46,918 bases of DNA from Bacteroidota bacterium (GCA_019695345.1 JAIBAE010000029.1:1-46918); one strand, 5' to 3'. Shown: positions 8,379 to 17,238, numbered from the stretch's first letter. Notes: generated by a model from the letters alone, not told the origin. A program made the numbers and translations.

Positions 8379-9728
8379 TTAAGCAAAAATAATTTCGGTA
8401 ACTGCTTTTACGCCACTTTGTGCGGCACCCTCCAGCGTTGCAGGCAGACCTGTGTTAGTCCAATCGCCCGCAAGATAAACATTAGGCACAGTTGTGCGAA
8501 CCTGCAAACGATGCGACTCTAACTGCGGCGTTGCCAAAAAGGTTGCCTGCTTTTCCTTAATCACTTTATACTGTAGCAATGTTGCATCGTGTGCGGCAGG
8601 AAATACCTTGCGAAGTTCTTCGGTACAATGGTGTGCAATATGTTCGGCTGACTCATGCACAATGGGATTTGCAGCACTTACCGTCAGCGAAACATGACCG
8701 GGATACTGCTGCAAACACTCTTTAGTTGTTTGGATCATTTTACGTTTGTTAAATACCCATTGGGTAGTTGTTTCTAACATTGCGGCAAAATCATCATCCA
8801 TAAAATTTTTATCAAACCACAAGTACACCGATATAATTGGTGAGAATACATACTCCTGCAACGTAGATTGCGCCTTACCATCCACTATTTGTTGAATGTT
8901 CAGCCGTTGCAAAGCACGTGGTGGAATTGTAAGAATAACATCGTCACCACGGACTTCCCTGTCGTCTTGGGTAACAACGCCAATTGCATTGCCATCAAAC
9001 ATCAATACTTCTTTTATTTCGGTACTGAGCATTATACTACCACCATGTTGATGTATGATGTTTTCTAAGGGTTCAAACAGTACGCTTAATCCTGCTTGTG
9101 GTAATAACAAACTTGATGCATCTCCACTGCCAAACATTGCACGTTTTAATACCTCAACTAATAAAGATGCAGATGCGTTCTCCGGAGTTGAGTTCAGAGT
9201 AGCCAAGATGACAGGCTCCCATAATCGTGTAATTATTTCCTGTGGTTGTTTGTGGTACTGCAAAAACTCAGCGGCAGACATTCCGTTATATGATGCAAGG
9301 TTAAATTGAATCTTTGCGGCAAGGAGCAACGCCCGGAGTTTTGATGCTGTTGATACGCGCTTCAGATTCCAGATGCCAAGTGCAACGCCGTTCTTTCCTT
9401 TCATTCGCGAGGCATCCAACACATCTTTGGTTCCGTCCGCATTATAAAACGGTACCTTCATGGCGGGTTGCGGTTTTAACAGATGTGTAGTTCCAAGCCG
9501 CTCAAGCATTTGCAGAAAGTACGTGTAACACCCCATCATAAGGTGTTGACCATTATCTATGGTTTCGTTGGTTGACTTATCTACAAACGAGCGGGCACGT
9601 CCGCCAATGTATGGTTTAGCTTCAATCAGTATTGGTTGGATGCCTTGGGCAATACATTCTAATGCGGCTGCAATACCTGCTACGCCGGCACCAACTATAA
9701 TACAACGTTTATGCGAAGTGATTTTCAT
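8379..9728 (-). CDS. hpnE: Hydroxysqualene dehydroxylase HpnE (FAD-dependent, squalene/hopanoid pathway)
   Basis: The 449-aa flavoprotein belongs to the phytoene desaturase/amine oxidase group. The N-terminal Rossmann FAD motif VGAGVAGIAAALE covers residues 12-24, with IEAKPYIGGRARSF (about 34-48) and the family-typical DNGQHLMMGCY (58-68). The C-terminal FAD-binding segment VYLAGDWTNTGLPATLEGAAQSG near 420-443 is complete. In the HpnCDE route, HpnE reductively removes the hydroxyl of hydroxysqualene to give squalene for hopanoids. HpnC, HpnD and the cyclase are not in this window, so the gene stands alone. It is divergently transcribed from the lipid-kinase gene with only 34 nt between the start codons, so promoter elements must overlap. 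A related carotenoid-type desaturase is the main alternative. Confidence 0.85.
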   Translation of the reverse strand: MKITSHKRCIIVGAGVAGIAAALECIAQGIQPILIEAKPYIGGRARSFVDKSTNETIDNGQHLMMGCYTYFLQMLERLGTTHLLKPQPAMKVPFYNADGTKDVLDASRMKGKNGVALGIWNLKRVSTASKLRALLLAAKIQFNLASYNGMSAAEFLQYHKQPQEIITRLWEPVILATLNSTPENASASLLVEVLKRAMFGSGDASSLLLPQAGLSVLFEPLENIIHQHGGSIMLSTEIKEVLMFDGNAIGVVTQDDREVRGDDVILTIPPRALQRLNIQQIVDGKAQSTLQEYVFSPIISVYLWFDKNFMDDDFAAMLETTTQWVFNKRKMIQTTKECLQQYPGHVSLTVSAANPIVHESAEHIAHHCTEELRKVFPAAHDATLLQYKVIKEKQATFLATPQLESHRLQVRTTVPNVYLAGDWTNTGLPATLEGAAQSGVKAVTEIIFA

Positions 9729-9762
9729 GATTCAAACTTAGCCATTTTCCGTAACTTCGGTT

Positions 9763-10686
9763 ATGAGAAGAATAATCTTTATAGCACATGGTAAATTTCA
9801 GGGAACTCCTGTTGAGAAGGAAATACGAACCGTATTTTCCGATTCTGAGTTCACTATCCACTTTACCAACCATAAAGGACATGCCGAAACCCTAGCGCAA
9901 GAAATCGAGATAGATGAATCAACAACTATTGTTTCCGTTGGTGGCGACGGCACTTTACACGATATTGTAAATGGATTGCTACGTAAGTACAATGAATCAT
10001 CTCCGGCGTGTACTCTTGCCGTATATCCGGTTGGTAGCGGAAATGATTTTGCACGAACCATTGGCGCACATCTTCCCTTGCGGGAACAGAAACGTTATAT
10101 CATGCAAAATGTCGTTACTGAAACAGATGTTCTATTCTTAGAAAGTACTGGTACCGATAACAAACCGCAGCACCATTACTGCATTAATGTTGGTGGTGTT
10201 GGCTTGGACGGCATGGTTGCACGTATTGTCAATGCTTCGCCCAAGTGGTTAAATAGCACAATGAAATATCATCTGGCAGTAATCAGGAGCTTTTTCCAGT
10301 ATAAAAAACGCAGGGCACACATTACAGTTGATGACACAATTTACGTAGTACAAACAATGAGTGTATGCTTTGCAAACGGTAAGTTCTTTGGCAATGGCTT
10401 ATGTATTGCACCCGATGCAAAGACCAACGACGGTAATATTGCCGTTACCATTATTGGCGATGTTAACGTTTTTGATTACATACGGTATGTGCCTATTCTG
10501 CGGCATGGAGATAGAATCCCCAATGCACAAGTAACCTACACACAAGCACAAACTATTACAGTAACTACAAACGCACCCGCACCAATTGAAGCCGACGGCG
10601 AGTTTGCAGGGTATTCCCCTGTTACCGTTACAGTATTACCGAAACGATTAAGAGTGTTGAATTACCGGATAACAGACCATGAGTAA
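9763..10686 (+). CDS. Diacylglycerol/lipid kinase, DAGK catalytic family (YegS/BmrU-like)
   Basis: The 307-aa cytoplasmic enzyme is expected to phosphorylate diacylglycerol or a related lipid with ATP. The nucleotide-binding motif SVGGDGTLHDIVNGLL covers residues 58-73 and the substrate-loop motif YPVGSGNDFART covers 88-99, both diagnostic of the DAGK catalytic domain. GVGLDGMVARIV and a C-terminal half ending IEADGEFAGYSPV complete the usual two-domain fold. Length is normal for the family. The gene overlaps the next one by 8 nt, indicating translational coupling. Whether the substrate is diacylglycerol, a sphingoid base or another lipid cannot be decided from the sequence. Confidence 0.88.
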   Translation: MRRIIFIAHGKFQGTPVEKEIRTVFSDSEFTIHFTNHKGHAETLAQEIEIDESTTIVSVGGDGTLHDIVNGLLRKYNESSPACTLAVYPVGSGNDFARTIGAHLPLREQKRYIMQNVVTETDVLFLESTGTDNKPQHHYCINVGGVGLDGMVARIVNASPKWLNSTMKYHLAVIRSFFQYKKRRAHITVDDTIYVVQTMSVCFANGKFFGNGLCIAPDAKTNDGNIAVTIIGDVNVFDYIRYVPILRHGDRIPNAQVTYTQAQTITVTTNAPAPIEADGEFAGYSPVTVTVLPKRLRVLNYRITDHE

Positions 10687-11845
10687 CACCACCGATGTTG
10701 TAATAATAGGTGCAGGTGCTGCCGGACTAATGTGCGCTATTGAAGCAGGCAAGCGCGGGCGTAATGTTGTAATTATTGAAAAGTCGGAAAAGATTGGCAA
10801 GAAGATTCTGATTTCCGGTGGTGGACGCTGCAACTTTACAAACCGCACAGTTACTCGGCAAAACTACATTTCCCGGAATCCACATTTTTGTACGTCTGCA
10901 CTCTCGCGGTTTACGCCACACGATTTTATTTCTCTGGTAGAGAAACACAACATAGCGTATCACGAAAAAAAGTTAGGACAGTTGTTTTGCGATGACTCCG
11001 CACGGCAGATTGTTGAGATGCTTCACTCCGAATGTTTACAACACAACGTACACATTCACACAGACACCGAAGTACACACAATAGAAAAAACCGATGAAAC
11101 ATTTACCGTACACACAAGCAATGGTACATATACAACGCAATCACTTGTTATTGCTTCGGGTGGGAAGTCAATACCCAAAATGGGAGCTACAGGTTTTGGA
11201 TATACCATAGCAAAACAATTTGGATTAAAAATCATTGAGCCGGTTCCGGCGTTGGTGCCATTTACGTTTACAAACTTTCCTTTTTCCGAGGCAAGTGGCG
11301 CATCTCTTGATGTTGAGATAGAATGTAATGGCACAACATTCCGCGAGTATATTTTATGTACGCATAAGGGTTTAAGTGGTCCGGCAATTTTGCAAATCTC
11401 ATCGTATTGGAATCATGGTGATGCTATTACTATCAACCTCTTCCCCGATACCAATGTACACGCGTTACTTACAGAACACCACACATCAAAAACTGAGTTG
11501 AAAAATTTCCTATCACCATACCTTGGGAAACGGTTTGCCGAGATTTGGTGCGAGTTGTACATGCCTTCCAAACCACTCGCACACTACACGCACAAACAAA
11601 TTGAGTCCATTGCAACACAACTACAGCATTGGCAACTTTTACCAACAGGAACCGAAGGTTTTGCCAAAGCCGAAGTAACACGCGGCGGTGTAGATACCAA
11701 CGAACTCTCCTCTAAAACAATGGAGGCAAAACACATTGCAGGATTATACTTTATTGGCGAGGTAGTAGATGTAACAGGATGGCTTGGTGGCTATAATTTC
11801 CAATGGGCGTGGGCAAGCGGCTTTGCTGCCGGACAGTACGTATAA
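10679..11845 (+). CDS. NAD(P)/FAD-dependent oxidoreductase, HI0933/YhiN family
   Basis: The 388-aa flavoprotein starts with the dinucleotide-binding motif VVIIGAGAAGLMCAIEAGKRG (residues 8-27). It has the family-specific KILISGGGRCNFTN block (42-55) and SLVIASGGKSIPKMGATGFGY near 149-169. It ends GLYFIGEVVDVTGWLGGYNFQWAWASG, the hallmark C-terminus of the HI0933 family, often annotated as 'aminoacetone oxidase family FAD-binding enzyme'. The physiological substrate of this family is not established. The start overlaps the lipid-kinase gene by 8 nt (ATGAG within its 3' end), so the two form an operon. Family B copy B3 begins 13 nt after the stop. Confidence 0.88.
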   Translation: MSNTTDVVIIGAGAAGLMCAIEAGKRGRNVVIIEKSEKIGKKILISGGGRCNFTNRTVTRQNYISRNPHFCTSALSRFTPHDFISLVEKHNIAYHEKKLGQLFCDDSARQIVEMLHSECLQHNVHIHTDTEVHTIEKTDETFTVHTSNGTYTTQSLVIASGGKSIPKMGATGFGYTIAKQFGLKIIEPVPALVPFTFTNFPFSEASGASLDVEIECNGTTFREYILCTHKGLSGPAILQISSYWNHGDAITINLFPDTNVHALLTEHHTSKTELKNFLSPYLGKRFAEIWCELYMPSKPLAHYTHKQIESIATQLQHWQLLPTGTEGFAKAEVTRGGVDTNELSSKTMEAKHIAGLYFIGEVVDVTGWLGGYNFQWAWASGFAAGQYV

Positions 11846-11858
11846 TTTTTTTGTTGTA

Positions 11859-11925
11859 CCCGCCTCTGCTGCAGCAATCCTTCTGCGCCGCAACCCGGTC
11901 GGGACATACCCTTCTGCGTCGCAAA
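11859..11925 (-). repeat. Structured repeat family B, copy B3
   Basis: On the plus strand it reads ACCCGCCTCTGCTGCAGCAATCC, GCGCCGCAACCCGGTCGGGA, CTTCTGCGTCGCA. It directly follows the flavoprotein gene, with the same orientation relative to the gene as B2, B4, B7 and B8. Confidence 0.78.
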
Positions 11926-11947
11926 AAGATTTTTGCAGACGAAAGAA

Positions 11948-11986
11948 TTGTCATTTTGAGTGGAACGAAGAATCTTGTAATGACAA
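11948..11986. repeat. Short interspersed palindrome TTGTCATT...AATGACAA
   Basis: An 8-bp inverted repeat brackets GAGTGGAACGAAGAATCTTG. It resembles the widely dispersed TGTCATTCTGAGCGAAGCGAAGAATCT type of bacterial intergenic repeat. It lies between B3 and the 12062 gene. Confidence 0.55.
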
Positions 11987-12023
11987 CAATTCTATTAGCG
12001 ACATTGATACATTTATATGTCTC

Positions 12024-12031
12024 TATTTTTG
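12024..12031 (+). promoter_or_regulatory. Candidate -7 box for the 12062 gene
   Basis: TATTTTTG matches TAnnTTTG, 30 nt upstream of the ATG. A TTG lies at 12004-12006 with 17-nt spacing, slightly short of the usual 19-20. Confidence 0.4.
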
Positions 12032-12061
12032 TATCATTACATCTTAACAACAATATTTGCT

Positions 12062-12643
12062 ATGAATAAGAAACCAACAAAAAAACAGTTTGAAGAAGAG
12101 TGCAAAAAAATCTTACTTGGTAATACAATACGTGGGATTGAATATGGAGAATTGAAATGTAATTATGATGAATCAGGTAATGTAATCGAACCAGAACCAA
12201 TGTATTTTACTATGTATCCAGAAGTAGATACTTTAGATTATTCGTTGTATATAAGAACTGATAACGGTTTTATCATGATAACTTGGGACAATACATTTGT
12301 TTCCTACGGACTTACGACTTCGGTTTTACAGAACAATGATACTATAACAGATTATGAACAAAAGTGGGATGTAACGAATGACGAAAAATGGGGCTACCTA
12401 ATCGGTGATTGTATTAATGACTTTAAAATTCAGTGGTATGGAAAATGCCCACAATCTTTCTTGATAACTACACAGCAACAACATCAAATTATTGTTTCAG
12501 CATCATCACTCGACCAAAACACTAACGAAGTAAGCGTATTGGATAATAATCTGTTGGTTTCTACCAATCTAAAGTTAGCAGAAGATATAGGTCTTATTAC
12601 TAAGCACGTAGAAAAACCTTGGTATAAACGGTTGTTTGTTTAA
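12062..12643 (+). CDS. Hypothetical cytosolic protein (193 aa)
   Basis: I chose the ATG at 12062 (MNKKPTKKQFEEECKK) over the in-frame ATG at 12017. The longer form would add a hydrophobic leader overlapping the candidate -7 box at 12024. The protein is soluble and acidic, without a signal peptide. Its C-terminal half has the pattern W-x-ND-x-KW-x-x-LIG ... DFKIQW ... ISA-like ... LLV-x-x-N, which resembles small single-domain proteins often found as immunity or stand-alone genes in Bacteroidota. I cannot name the family. The gene is AT-rich relative to the flavoprotein before it. Confidence 0.65.
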   Translation: MNKKPTKKQFEEECKKILLGNTIRGIEYGELKCNYDESGNVIEPEPMYFTMYPEVDTLDYSLYIRTDNGFIMITWDNTFVSYGLTTSVLQNNDTITDYEQKWDVTNDEKWGYLIGDCINDFKIQWYGKCPQSFLITTQQQHQIIVSASSLDQNTNEVSVLDNNLLVSTNLKLAEDIGLITKHVEKPWYKRLFV

Positions 12644-12725
12644 TAAACCACAGTATCACATAAACTCTTATTTAGCTAGTCTACGATGTTATAAAATATA
12701 CAAGAGTTAAAGTATATACCGTTGA

Positions 12726-13598
12726 TTATTTACCACTCAACTTCTCTGCTAATTCACGTTCTGCTTTCTCTTCTGATTTCATTCCAAGTTTTTGATACAT
12801 TTCGGCTAATTGGGTATGAGCCGGTGGCCAGTCTGGAACACGTTCTATCACTTTCTTGTAACATTGCATTGCCTTTGTATAATTTTCCCTACCTGCATAT
12901 GATACTCCCATTAAGTAATTAGCATCATTGTTGTTTGGATTTCTTCGTAATGCTTCAAGTAAATTATTCATTGCAGGAACATACTCTTTCTTATTAATCT
13001 GAACACGAGCTTTATTGATAAAGGTTACTATGTTATTCGTTGGATTTTTTAACAATGAATCTGTGAATAAGTCAAGCTCTTTCCATTGGTCTTTATCAAG
13101 AAACTGCCTCATTATAGTATAATCATTAATATCATTGGTAAGTAATGTACGTTTTACACTATCAATATATCCACTTGTATATGTATAACCTACCTGACTA
13201 TTCCTCTCGTAGTATCCGTTATTAGTATAATTCTGAAACAGAATATTCAAACTATCATATTGAGTATAAATGCCAATGGACTTAACAAATTTTTCAGCAA
13301 TACTAAACCAATCTACTTTGTTTACATCAATATTTTTCTGTGTTGAAATTAGTACGGTAAGATAGTTTCTTTTTGAAGATGGGTCTTCATATTCTGATAT
13401 TGTAATTCCTTTTGTATCAAATTGTGTAACAATGTCTTGAATGTAACTATTATCTGCAATTTCTATTTCTTTGGATTTTGATGTTGTTACTGTAACATCA
13501 TTTTTTGAGCATCCGGTAAAGAACACAATGCAAACACAAATATGTGATAAAACAATGGTGGGTATTTCAGCTGAACACAAATGTAGAATACTTTTCAT
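12726..13598 (-). CDS. TPR-containing lipoprotein (290 aa)
   Basis: The N-terminal hydrophobic stretch ends in a lipobox FFTGC with lipidation expected at Cys30, so the protein should be anchored to a membrane facing the periplasm. The C-terminal third (about 185-285) contains two to three tetratricopeptide repeats (KEYVPAMNNLLEALRRNPNN, YTKAMQCYKKVIERVPDW, WPPAHTQLAEMYQKLGM), a protein-binding scaffold. The central region (about 60-150) has no recognisable domain. Its role is probably as an adaptor. It is transcribed in the same direction as the DUF4397 gene upstream, but B4 and about 70 further nt separate them. Confidence 0.75.
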   Translation of the reverse strand: MKSILHLCSAEIPTIVLSHICVCIVFFTGCSKNDVTVTTSKSKEIEIADNSYIQDIVTQFDTKGITISEYEDPSSKRNYLTVLISTQKNIDVNKVDWFSIAEKFVKSIGIYTQYDSLNILFQNYTNNGYYERNSQVGYTYTSGYIDSVKRTLLTNDINDYTIMRQFLDKDQWKELDLFTDSLLKNPTNNIVTFINKARVQINKKEYVPAMNNLLEALRRNPNNNDANYLMGVSYAGRENYTKAMQCYKKVIERVPDWPPAHTQLAEMYQKLGMKSEEKAERELAEKLSGK

Positions 13599-13674
13599 GG
13601 CAAGAGGAACTCAATAATTACACTTGCCACAAAATAATAAAATTGCACTTAAAAGGTATCCGAAATCGCGTCTA

Positions 13675-13745
13675 CCTGCGTAGCACAACGCTCGGTTCGC
13701 GCCGGGTCTGCGCGCTGGCGGGTTGCTTCGGCAACTGCGGGAATC
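13675..13745 (+). repeat. Structured repeat family B, copy B4
   Basis: Reads CCTGCGTAGCACAACGCTCGG, TTCGCGCCGGGTCTGCGCGCTGG, TTGCTTCGGCAACTGCGGGAATC. The small stem is GCGC...GCGC here. It ends 2 nt from the stop codon (13747-13749) of the DUF4397 gene on the minus strand. Confidence 0.8.
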
Positions 13746-13746
13746 A

Positions 13747-15723
13747 CTAATATTCTTGTTGCATAATAAGCATATAGTTTTTGCTTGCTGCATCGCCACA
13801 AAAGATTACCGTGTACGCCTTGCCTTTACTGAATGATACGGAAAAATCGGAGCGATAAAACTCCTCTAACGTTGCAGGATTCCCCACAACCATATTAATC
13901 CGTTTTGGTAAGAGTTCGCTTCGGGTTTGCGATACAATGCCGTACTCAACATTATCCATGTACAAATTACCGGTACCAAGGTCTTTCACAGAATCTATGG
14001 TAAAACGTACCCTTCCAATTCCATCAACTGCGTTAAGATATCGCGAGCGTGCAGTATCGTTTGCAGGACGCATGGATGGAGTATTAAGTTCAACATCTGT
14101 TGGCGTTGATTGAGTTCCGTTTAGAACAACCGTTAAGCGATTATTGGAATCGGCACTATAGGTACGTTGCAGACTTCCCGACTTTAATGTAACAGTTCCT
14201 TGCGGCACTACTGTTGCAAGCGAAGCACCAAAGCCAATTGTAGCTTTAGCGATAACCGGTGTTAACGAAACATCAAACGCAGCTTTATCGGCACGGGCAT
14301 GAACAACCTGCATAAATGTACCTTGTGGTAACGGCAACATGGTTGTGTTCTCGGTTGATTGTTCAATCATGTTTACTTCAATGCCACTTCCGTTTGGTGT
14401 GGTTCCAACAATAAACAGATACTCTTTTCCTGCTTGTAATGTTGTATGATATACTCCAAGTAGTTTTTCGGGTGCATCGCTGGAGAATATGGTAAGCGGA
14501 GCTAAACCGGCAGTTATACTGTTTATGTTTGATACTTTCCCAAACGAAGTTGCTTGTGCTACAATCTCACCGTTTTGGAAATTGTTATTAGCATCGGTTC
14601 TTGCACCCAAGCGCGCACGGATATTAAGACCGCTTTGAGTTGCATTTACTACTCGCACATATACCGAGTCTTTTGATATTGCACGAGGTATTGGCGGTAC
14701 CAATGCAATACCACTAGCGGGAGCCGCCCCTTTATCATACGTAACTACGGTATATTTTGATAACACACCAATGGATGTTGATACGGTATCGCCCGATGAC
14801 CCCGAATACACTTGCAATCGGTCCGGGATTCCGGTTTGGCACGCCGTGAGTTCAACGTACTTATCAACCGCCTTTCCGGTAAGAGCGCTTGTTAACATTG
14901 TGCCTGAACTTGATGTAACTGAGTCCACCGAGTTACGCGAGAAATTCACAACACGGAAAAACGATGTGCGTTGTGTGTTTGGTATAAACGTAGCGTTGGT
15001 TAACGCATTTGCAGTTTTATCAGATTCGTCTAACACTTTTAAAACAATCTGGTTGTTTTCTTTTGCGGCTATTAAGGTGTAGAACATTTTCTCGCCAACA
15101 TTTACCGAGAACACGCCAACAAGCGAATCTTGTTTCATCAGCGAAACCACTAACGTTCCCGATGGAACAGGTTCGTACGATGTTGATTGCTTGAACGTTG
15201 TTGTACTGCCTAACTGGTTTCCGTTAGGGCAACCAATACGTAATGAATACGGAACTGTTACCGTATTTACCGCAACCAAAAATCGCACGTTGCCATATCC
15301 GGTTCGTGTTGCCTGACTTTTTAAGGTTGATAGTTGTACAATAGTATCAAGAGCTTTTACTTGCGTAAACCCCGAAGGTCCGGGAACTGCGATAATTGTT
15401 TCGTAGGAGTTTTTTGAAAACTTGGTTCGGGTTGTTTTTTTGTATTCATCGCCCGCAGCTGTTTTAATGCTAACAAAAGCGGAATCGGCAGGTGCAACTA
15501 CAGAAGCCGAGGATGCACCAAACGTTGTTGATTGCGTAAGAACAGTTCCGTCTAAGCTCATGGTTCGTGCAACACCATCGCCACTAAAGTTAATAAACCG
15601 AACGTAGATACTATCGCCTGTTGTAGTGGGCGAAACAAGATTCCAGTTTTCTTGCTCACATCCATTTGTTACCAACAATACTGCAAGTGCGCAAATAGCT
15701 AAAAGTGTTGTACGGTGAATCAT
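13747..15723 (-). CDS. DUF4397-type repeat lipoprotein (658 aa)
   Basis: The start is placed at 15723 (MIHRTTLLAICALAVLLVTNGC), giving a signal peptide with a lipobox at Cys22. An upstream in-frame start at 15789 would put 22 polar residues before it. Several divergent copies of a roughly 100-residue module carry the DUF4397 signature: V(R/Q)VVN/VVHA..., a short 'x-DV-x' strand, FGKVSNI/FGASLATVVP and a closing Y-x-F/V-I-V-G-T strand. Clear examples are YVRVVNATQSG, MQVVHARADKAAFDV and YLFIVGTT. The fold is beta-sandwich-like. The protein is probably surface- or periplasm-located with a binding or structural role. It is divergent from the alkyltransferase gene across 140 nt that contain an inverted repeat. 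B4 touches its 3' end. Confidence 0.8.
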   Translation of the reverse strand: MIHRTTLLAICALAVLLVTNGCEQENWNLVSPTTTGDSIYVRFINFSGDGVARTMSLDGTVLTQSTTFGASSASVVAPADSAFVSIKTAAGDEYKKTTRTKFSKNSYETIIAVPGPSGFTQVKALDTIVQLSTLKSQATRTGYGNVRFLVAVNTVTVPYSLRIGCPNGNQLGSTTTFKQSTSYEPVPSGTLVVSLMKQDSLVGVFSVNVGEKMFYTLIAAKENNQIVLKVLDESDKTANALTNATFIPNTQRTSFFRVVNFSRNSVDSVTSSSGTMLTSALTGKAVDKYVELTACQTGIPDRLQVYSGSSGDTVSTSIGVLSKYTVVTYDKGAAPASGIALVPPIPRAISKDSVYVRVVNATQSGLNIRARLGARTDANNNFQNGEIVAQATSFGKVSNINSITAGLAPLTIFSSDAPEKLLGVYHTTLQAGKEYLFIVGTTPNGSGIEVNMIEQSTENTTMLPLPQGTFMQVVHARADKAAFDVSLTPVIAKATIGFGASLATVVPQGTVTLKSGSLQRTYSADSNNRLTVVLNGTQSTPTDVELNTPSMRPANDTARSRYLNAVDGIGRVRFTIDSVKDLGTGNLYMDNVEYGIVSQTRSELLPKRINMVVGNPATLEEFYRSDFSVSFSKGKAYTVIFCGDAASKNYMLIMQQEY

Positions 15724-15808
15724 GGTACGTCCTGTTTTCCTAATCCGGTTTATAACTATACTGCAATTTAACGGTTTTATCCAATGCATATTGCCACCAC
15801 TGCAATAA

Positions 15809-15832
15809 TGTTTGTGTTAATATATGCAAACA
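15809..15832. promoter_or_regulatory. Operator-like inverted repeat TGTTTG-N12-CAAACA
   Basis: A perfect 6-bp dyad with a 12-nt AT-rich centre lies in the 140-nt divergent region between the DUF4397 lipoprotein and the alkyltransferase. It could bind a dimeric regulator. No cognate regulator is known. Confidence 0.35.
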
Positions 15833-15863
15833 GCTAAATTGTTGACTCAATAATCATGATACT

Positions 15864-16400
15864 ATGAAACTCTATACAACTATCATACATACTGTTCTGG
15901 GTGAGGTGTTTGTAGCCGCAAGCAACGAATCGCTCTATGTTCTTGAGTTTGATAACCCGGCACGTCGGGCAGCGCATATTCAGCATATTACAAAAGAACT
16001 CAACTGCTCTGTTGAAGAAACTACAAATCCAATCTTGCAACAAACCGAAGCAGAACTGCACGAATACCTGAACAGAACACGTACGCACTTTACTATTCCC
16101 ATTACCATGATTGGTACCAACTTCCAAAAAACTGTGTGGAGCGCATTGCAGAACATTCCGTATGGCACAACAATCTCCTACGAAGAACTCTCGCACCAGA
16201 TTGGAAACCCATTGGCAATACGGGCTGTTGGTACGGCAAACGGACAAAACAAAATTGCTATTATTATTCCCTGCCACAGAGTTGTAAACAAAAGCGGAGG
16301 TCTGGGTGGTTTTGGCGGCGGACTTCACCGCAAGGAGTTCTTACTGAAATTAGAAAATGCTTCGTTTGGTTCAACCACAAATCAGGAAACATTGTTTTAA
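15864..16400 (+). CDS. ogt: Methylated-DNA-[protein]-cysteine S-methyltransferase
   Basis: This 178-aa suicide repair protein removes alkyl groups from O6-alkylguanine (and O4-alkylthymine) by transfer to its own cysteine. The acceptor motif IPCHRVV lies at residues 135-141, with Cys137 as acceptor. It is followed by the GGLGGFGGGLHRKEFLLKLE segment. The DNA-binding helix-turn-helix with its arginine finger is visible in SYEELSHQIGNPLAIRAVGTANG (105-127). The N-terminal domain is of the short Ogt type, with no AdaA-like DNA-binding domain, so it is a dedicated repair enzyme and not the Ada regulator. It is transcribed alone. Family A copy A4 begins 15 nt after its stop. Confidence 0.95.
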   Translation: MKLYTTIIHTVLGEVFVAASNESLYVLEFDNPARRAAHIQHITKELNCSVEETTNPILQQTEAELHEYLNRTRTHFTIPITMIGTNFQKTVWSALQNIPYGTTISYEELSHQIGNPLAIRAVGTANGQNKIAIIIPCHRVVNKSGGLGGFGGGLHRKEFLLKLENASFGSTTNQETLF

Positions 16401-16414
16401 CATTCCCCTTTGTA

Positions 16415-16475
16415 TTTGCTACCGCAGACCGCACCGAGTGGCAACCATTACAAAACCTCACTGTGCGGGAGAGAA
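16415..16475 (+). repeat. Structured repeat family A, copy A4
   Basis: Reads TTTGCTACCGCAGACCGCACCGAG, a loop, then CTGTGCGGGAGAGAA. The stem is CCGCAC (16429-16434) with GTGCGG (16463-16468), six perfect pairs. It lies on the same strand as and directly behind the alkyltransferase gene. A further conserved box, ATCGTGAAG, follows at about 16499. Confidence 0.85.
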
Positions 16476-16563
16476 GCATCATGTGTAACACAGCATTAAT
16501 CGTGAAGATTTGTAGTGGAGATAGTGATTCAACTATAAACCTGTAACTCAACATGAATTAACA

Positions 16564-16587
16564 AAGGCATGACGGGTTTCATGCCTT
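16564..16587. terminator. Hairpin AAGGCATGA/TCATGCCTT between convergent genes
   Basis: A 9-bp perfect stem with a 6-nt loop lies between the alkyltransferase (plus) and the 16657-17238 gene (minus). The T-runs are short, so terminator strength is uncertain. The same GGCATGA stem recurs at 17543 and 36009. Confidence 0.6.
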
Positions 16588-16656
16588 GACTTATAAGCGA
16601 ATCTATAATAAATATTCAATCAACATAAGCATAAATAACTCTGATGCCATGTATTA

Positions 16657-17238
16657 CTAAATTGCTGGAACCAATATTTTATAGGGTAATTCACTATTTT
16701 TTGTATAAATAATTTGATAAACTTCACCTGTTTTTGTAGTATCAACTTTAACATTTTTTTCTGGTGTGGATGATACCCACCAACATCTACCATAAACTAC
16801 TGAGTCTCTAGTATACTGGTATATTGCGCAAGGCTTAACCTTTAGATTTGAATCAAGCACACCTAATGGTACTTCCGTTGCATTCACAACTTTAAGAATA
16901 AATCCATTATTTGGAGTTATTTCATAATATTCATAGGTTGTTAGATGATTTTCTAAATTGTTGTTTTTTGTAACTTTAAGAAAGTTGCCAAACTTATATT
17001 CTACTGTTGTACCATTAATTGTTGTAGCATCCCTGTATTCAATAAATTTTTGAATTCTAAGTGAATCATAGAACTGTGTAGCATGATGCTCATTCCTACT
17101 AAGTGCTACAAACATAAAAATAACGGATAATAGCATTCTTAATAGATAGTAGGCTACAACACAAATGATTGCAACAATAATTGCAAGAAATGTATAAGTA
17201 CCAATTTCATCAAACAAATCTCTAGTATTCCAATTCAT
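16657..17238 (-). CDS. Hypothetical single-pass membrane protein (193 aa)
   Basis: One or two hydrophobic segments span about residues 14-45 (TYTFLAIIVAIICVVAYYLLRMLLSVIFMFVAL). A soluble C-terminal domain of about 145 residues follows, rich in beta-strand-forming residues (VEYKFGNFLKVTKN, YEYYEITPNNGFILKVVN, VYGRCWWVSS). There is no signal peptidase site, so it is probably an inner-membrane anchor with the C-terminal domain on one face. The family is not recognised. The gene is AT-rich and stands alone between the hairpin at 16564 and the structured gap at 17239-17584. Confidence 0.7.
   Translation of the reverse strand: MNWNTRDLFDEIGTYTFLAIIVAIICVVAYYLLRMLLSVIFMFVALSRNEHHATQFYDSLRIQKFIEYRDATTINGTTVEYKFGNFLKVTKNNNLENHLTTYEYYEITPNNGFILKVVNATEVPLGVLDSNLKVKPCAIYQYTRDSVVYGRCWWVSSTPEKNVKVDTTKTGEVYQIIYTKNSELPYKILVPAI

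Noticed and set aside
12017-12061. Upstream start for the 12062 gene
   Set aside because: It would add a hydrophobic leader that coincides with the candidate promoter; the internal ATG gives a normal soluble N-terminus.
16136-16546. Plus-strand frame running from within the alkyltransferase through copy A4
   Set aside because: It is out of frame with a clear enzyme gene; the open reading through A4 is not kept in the other A copies.
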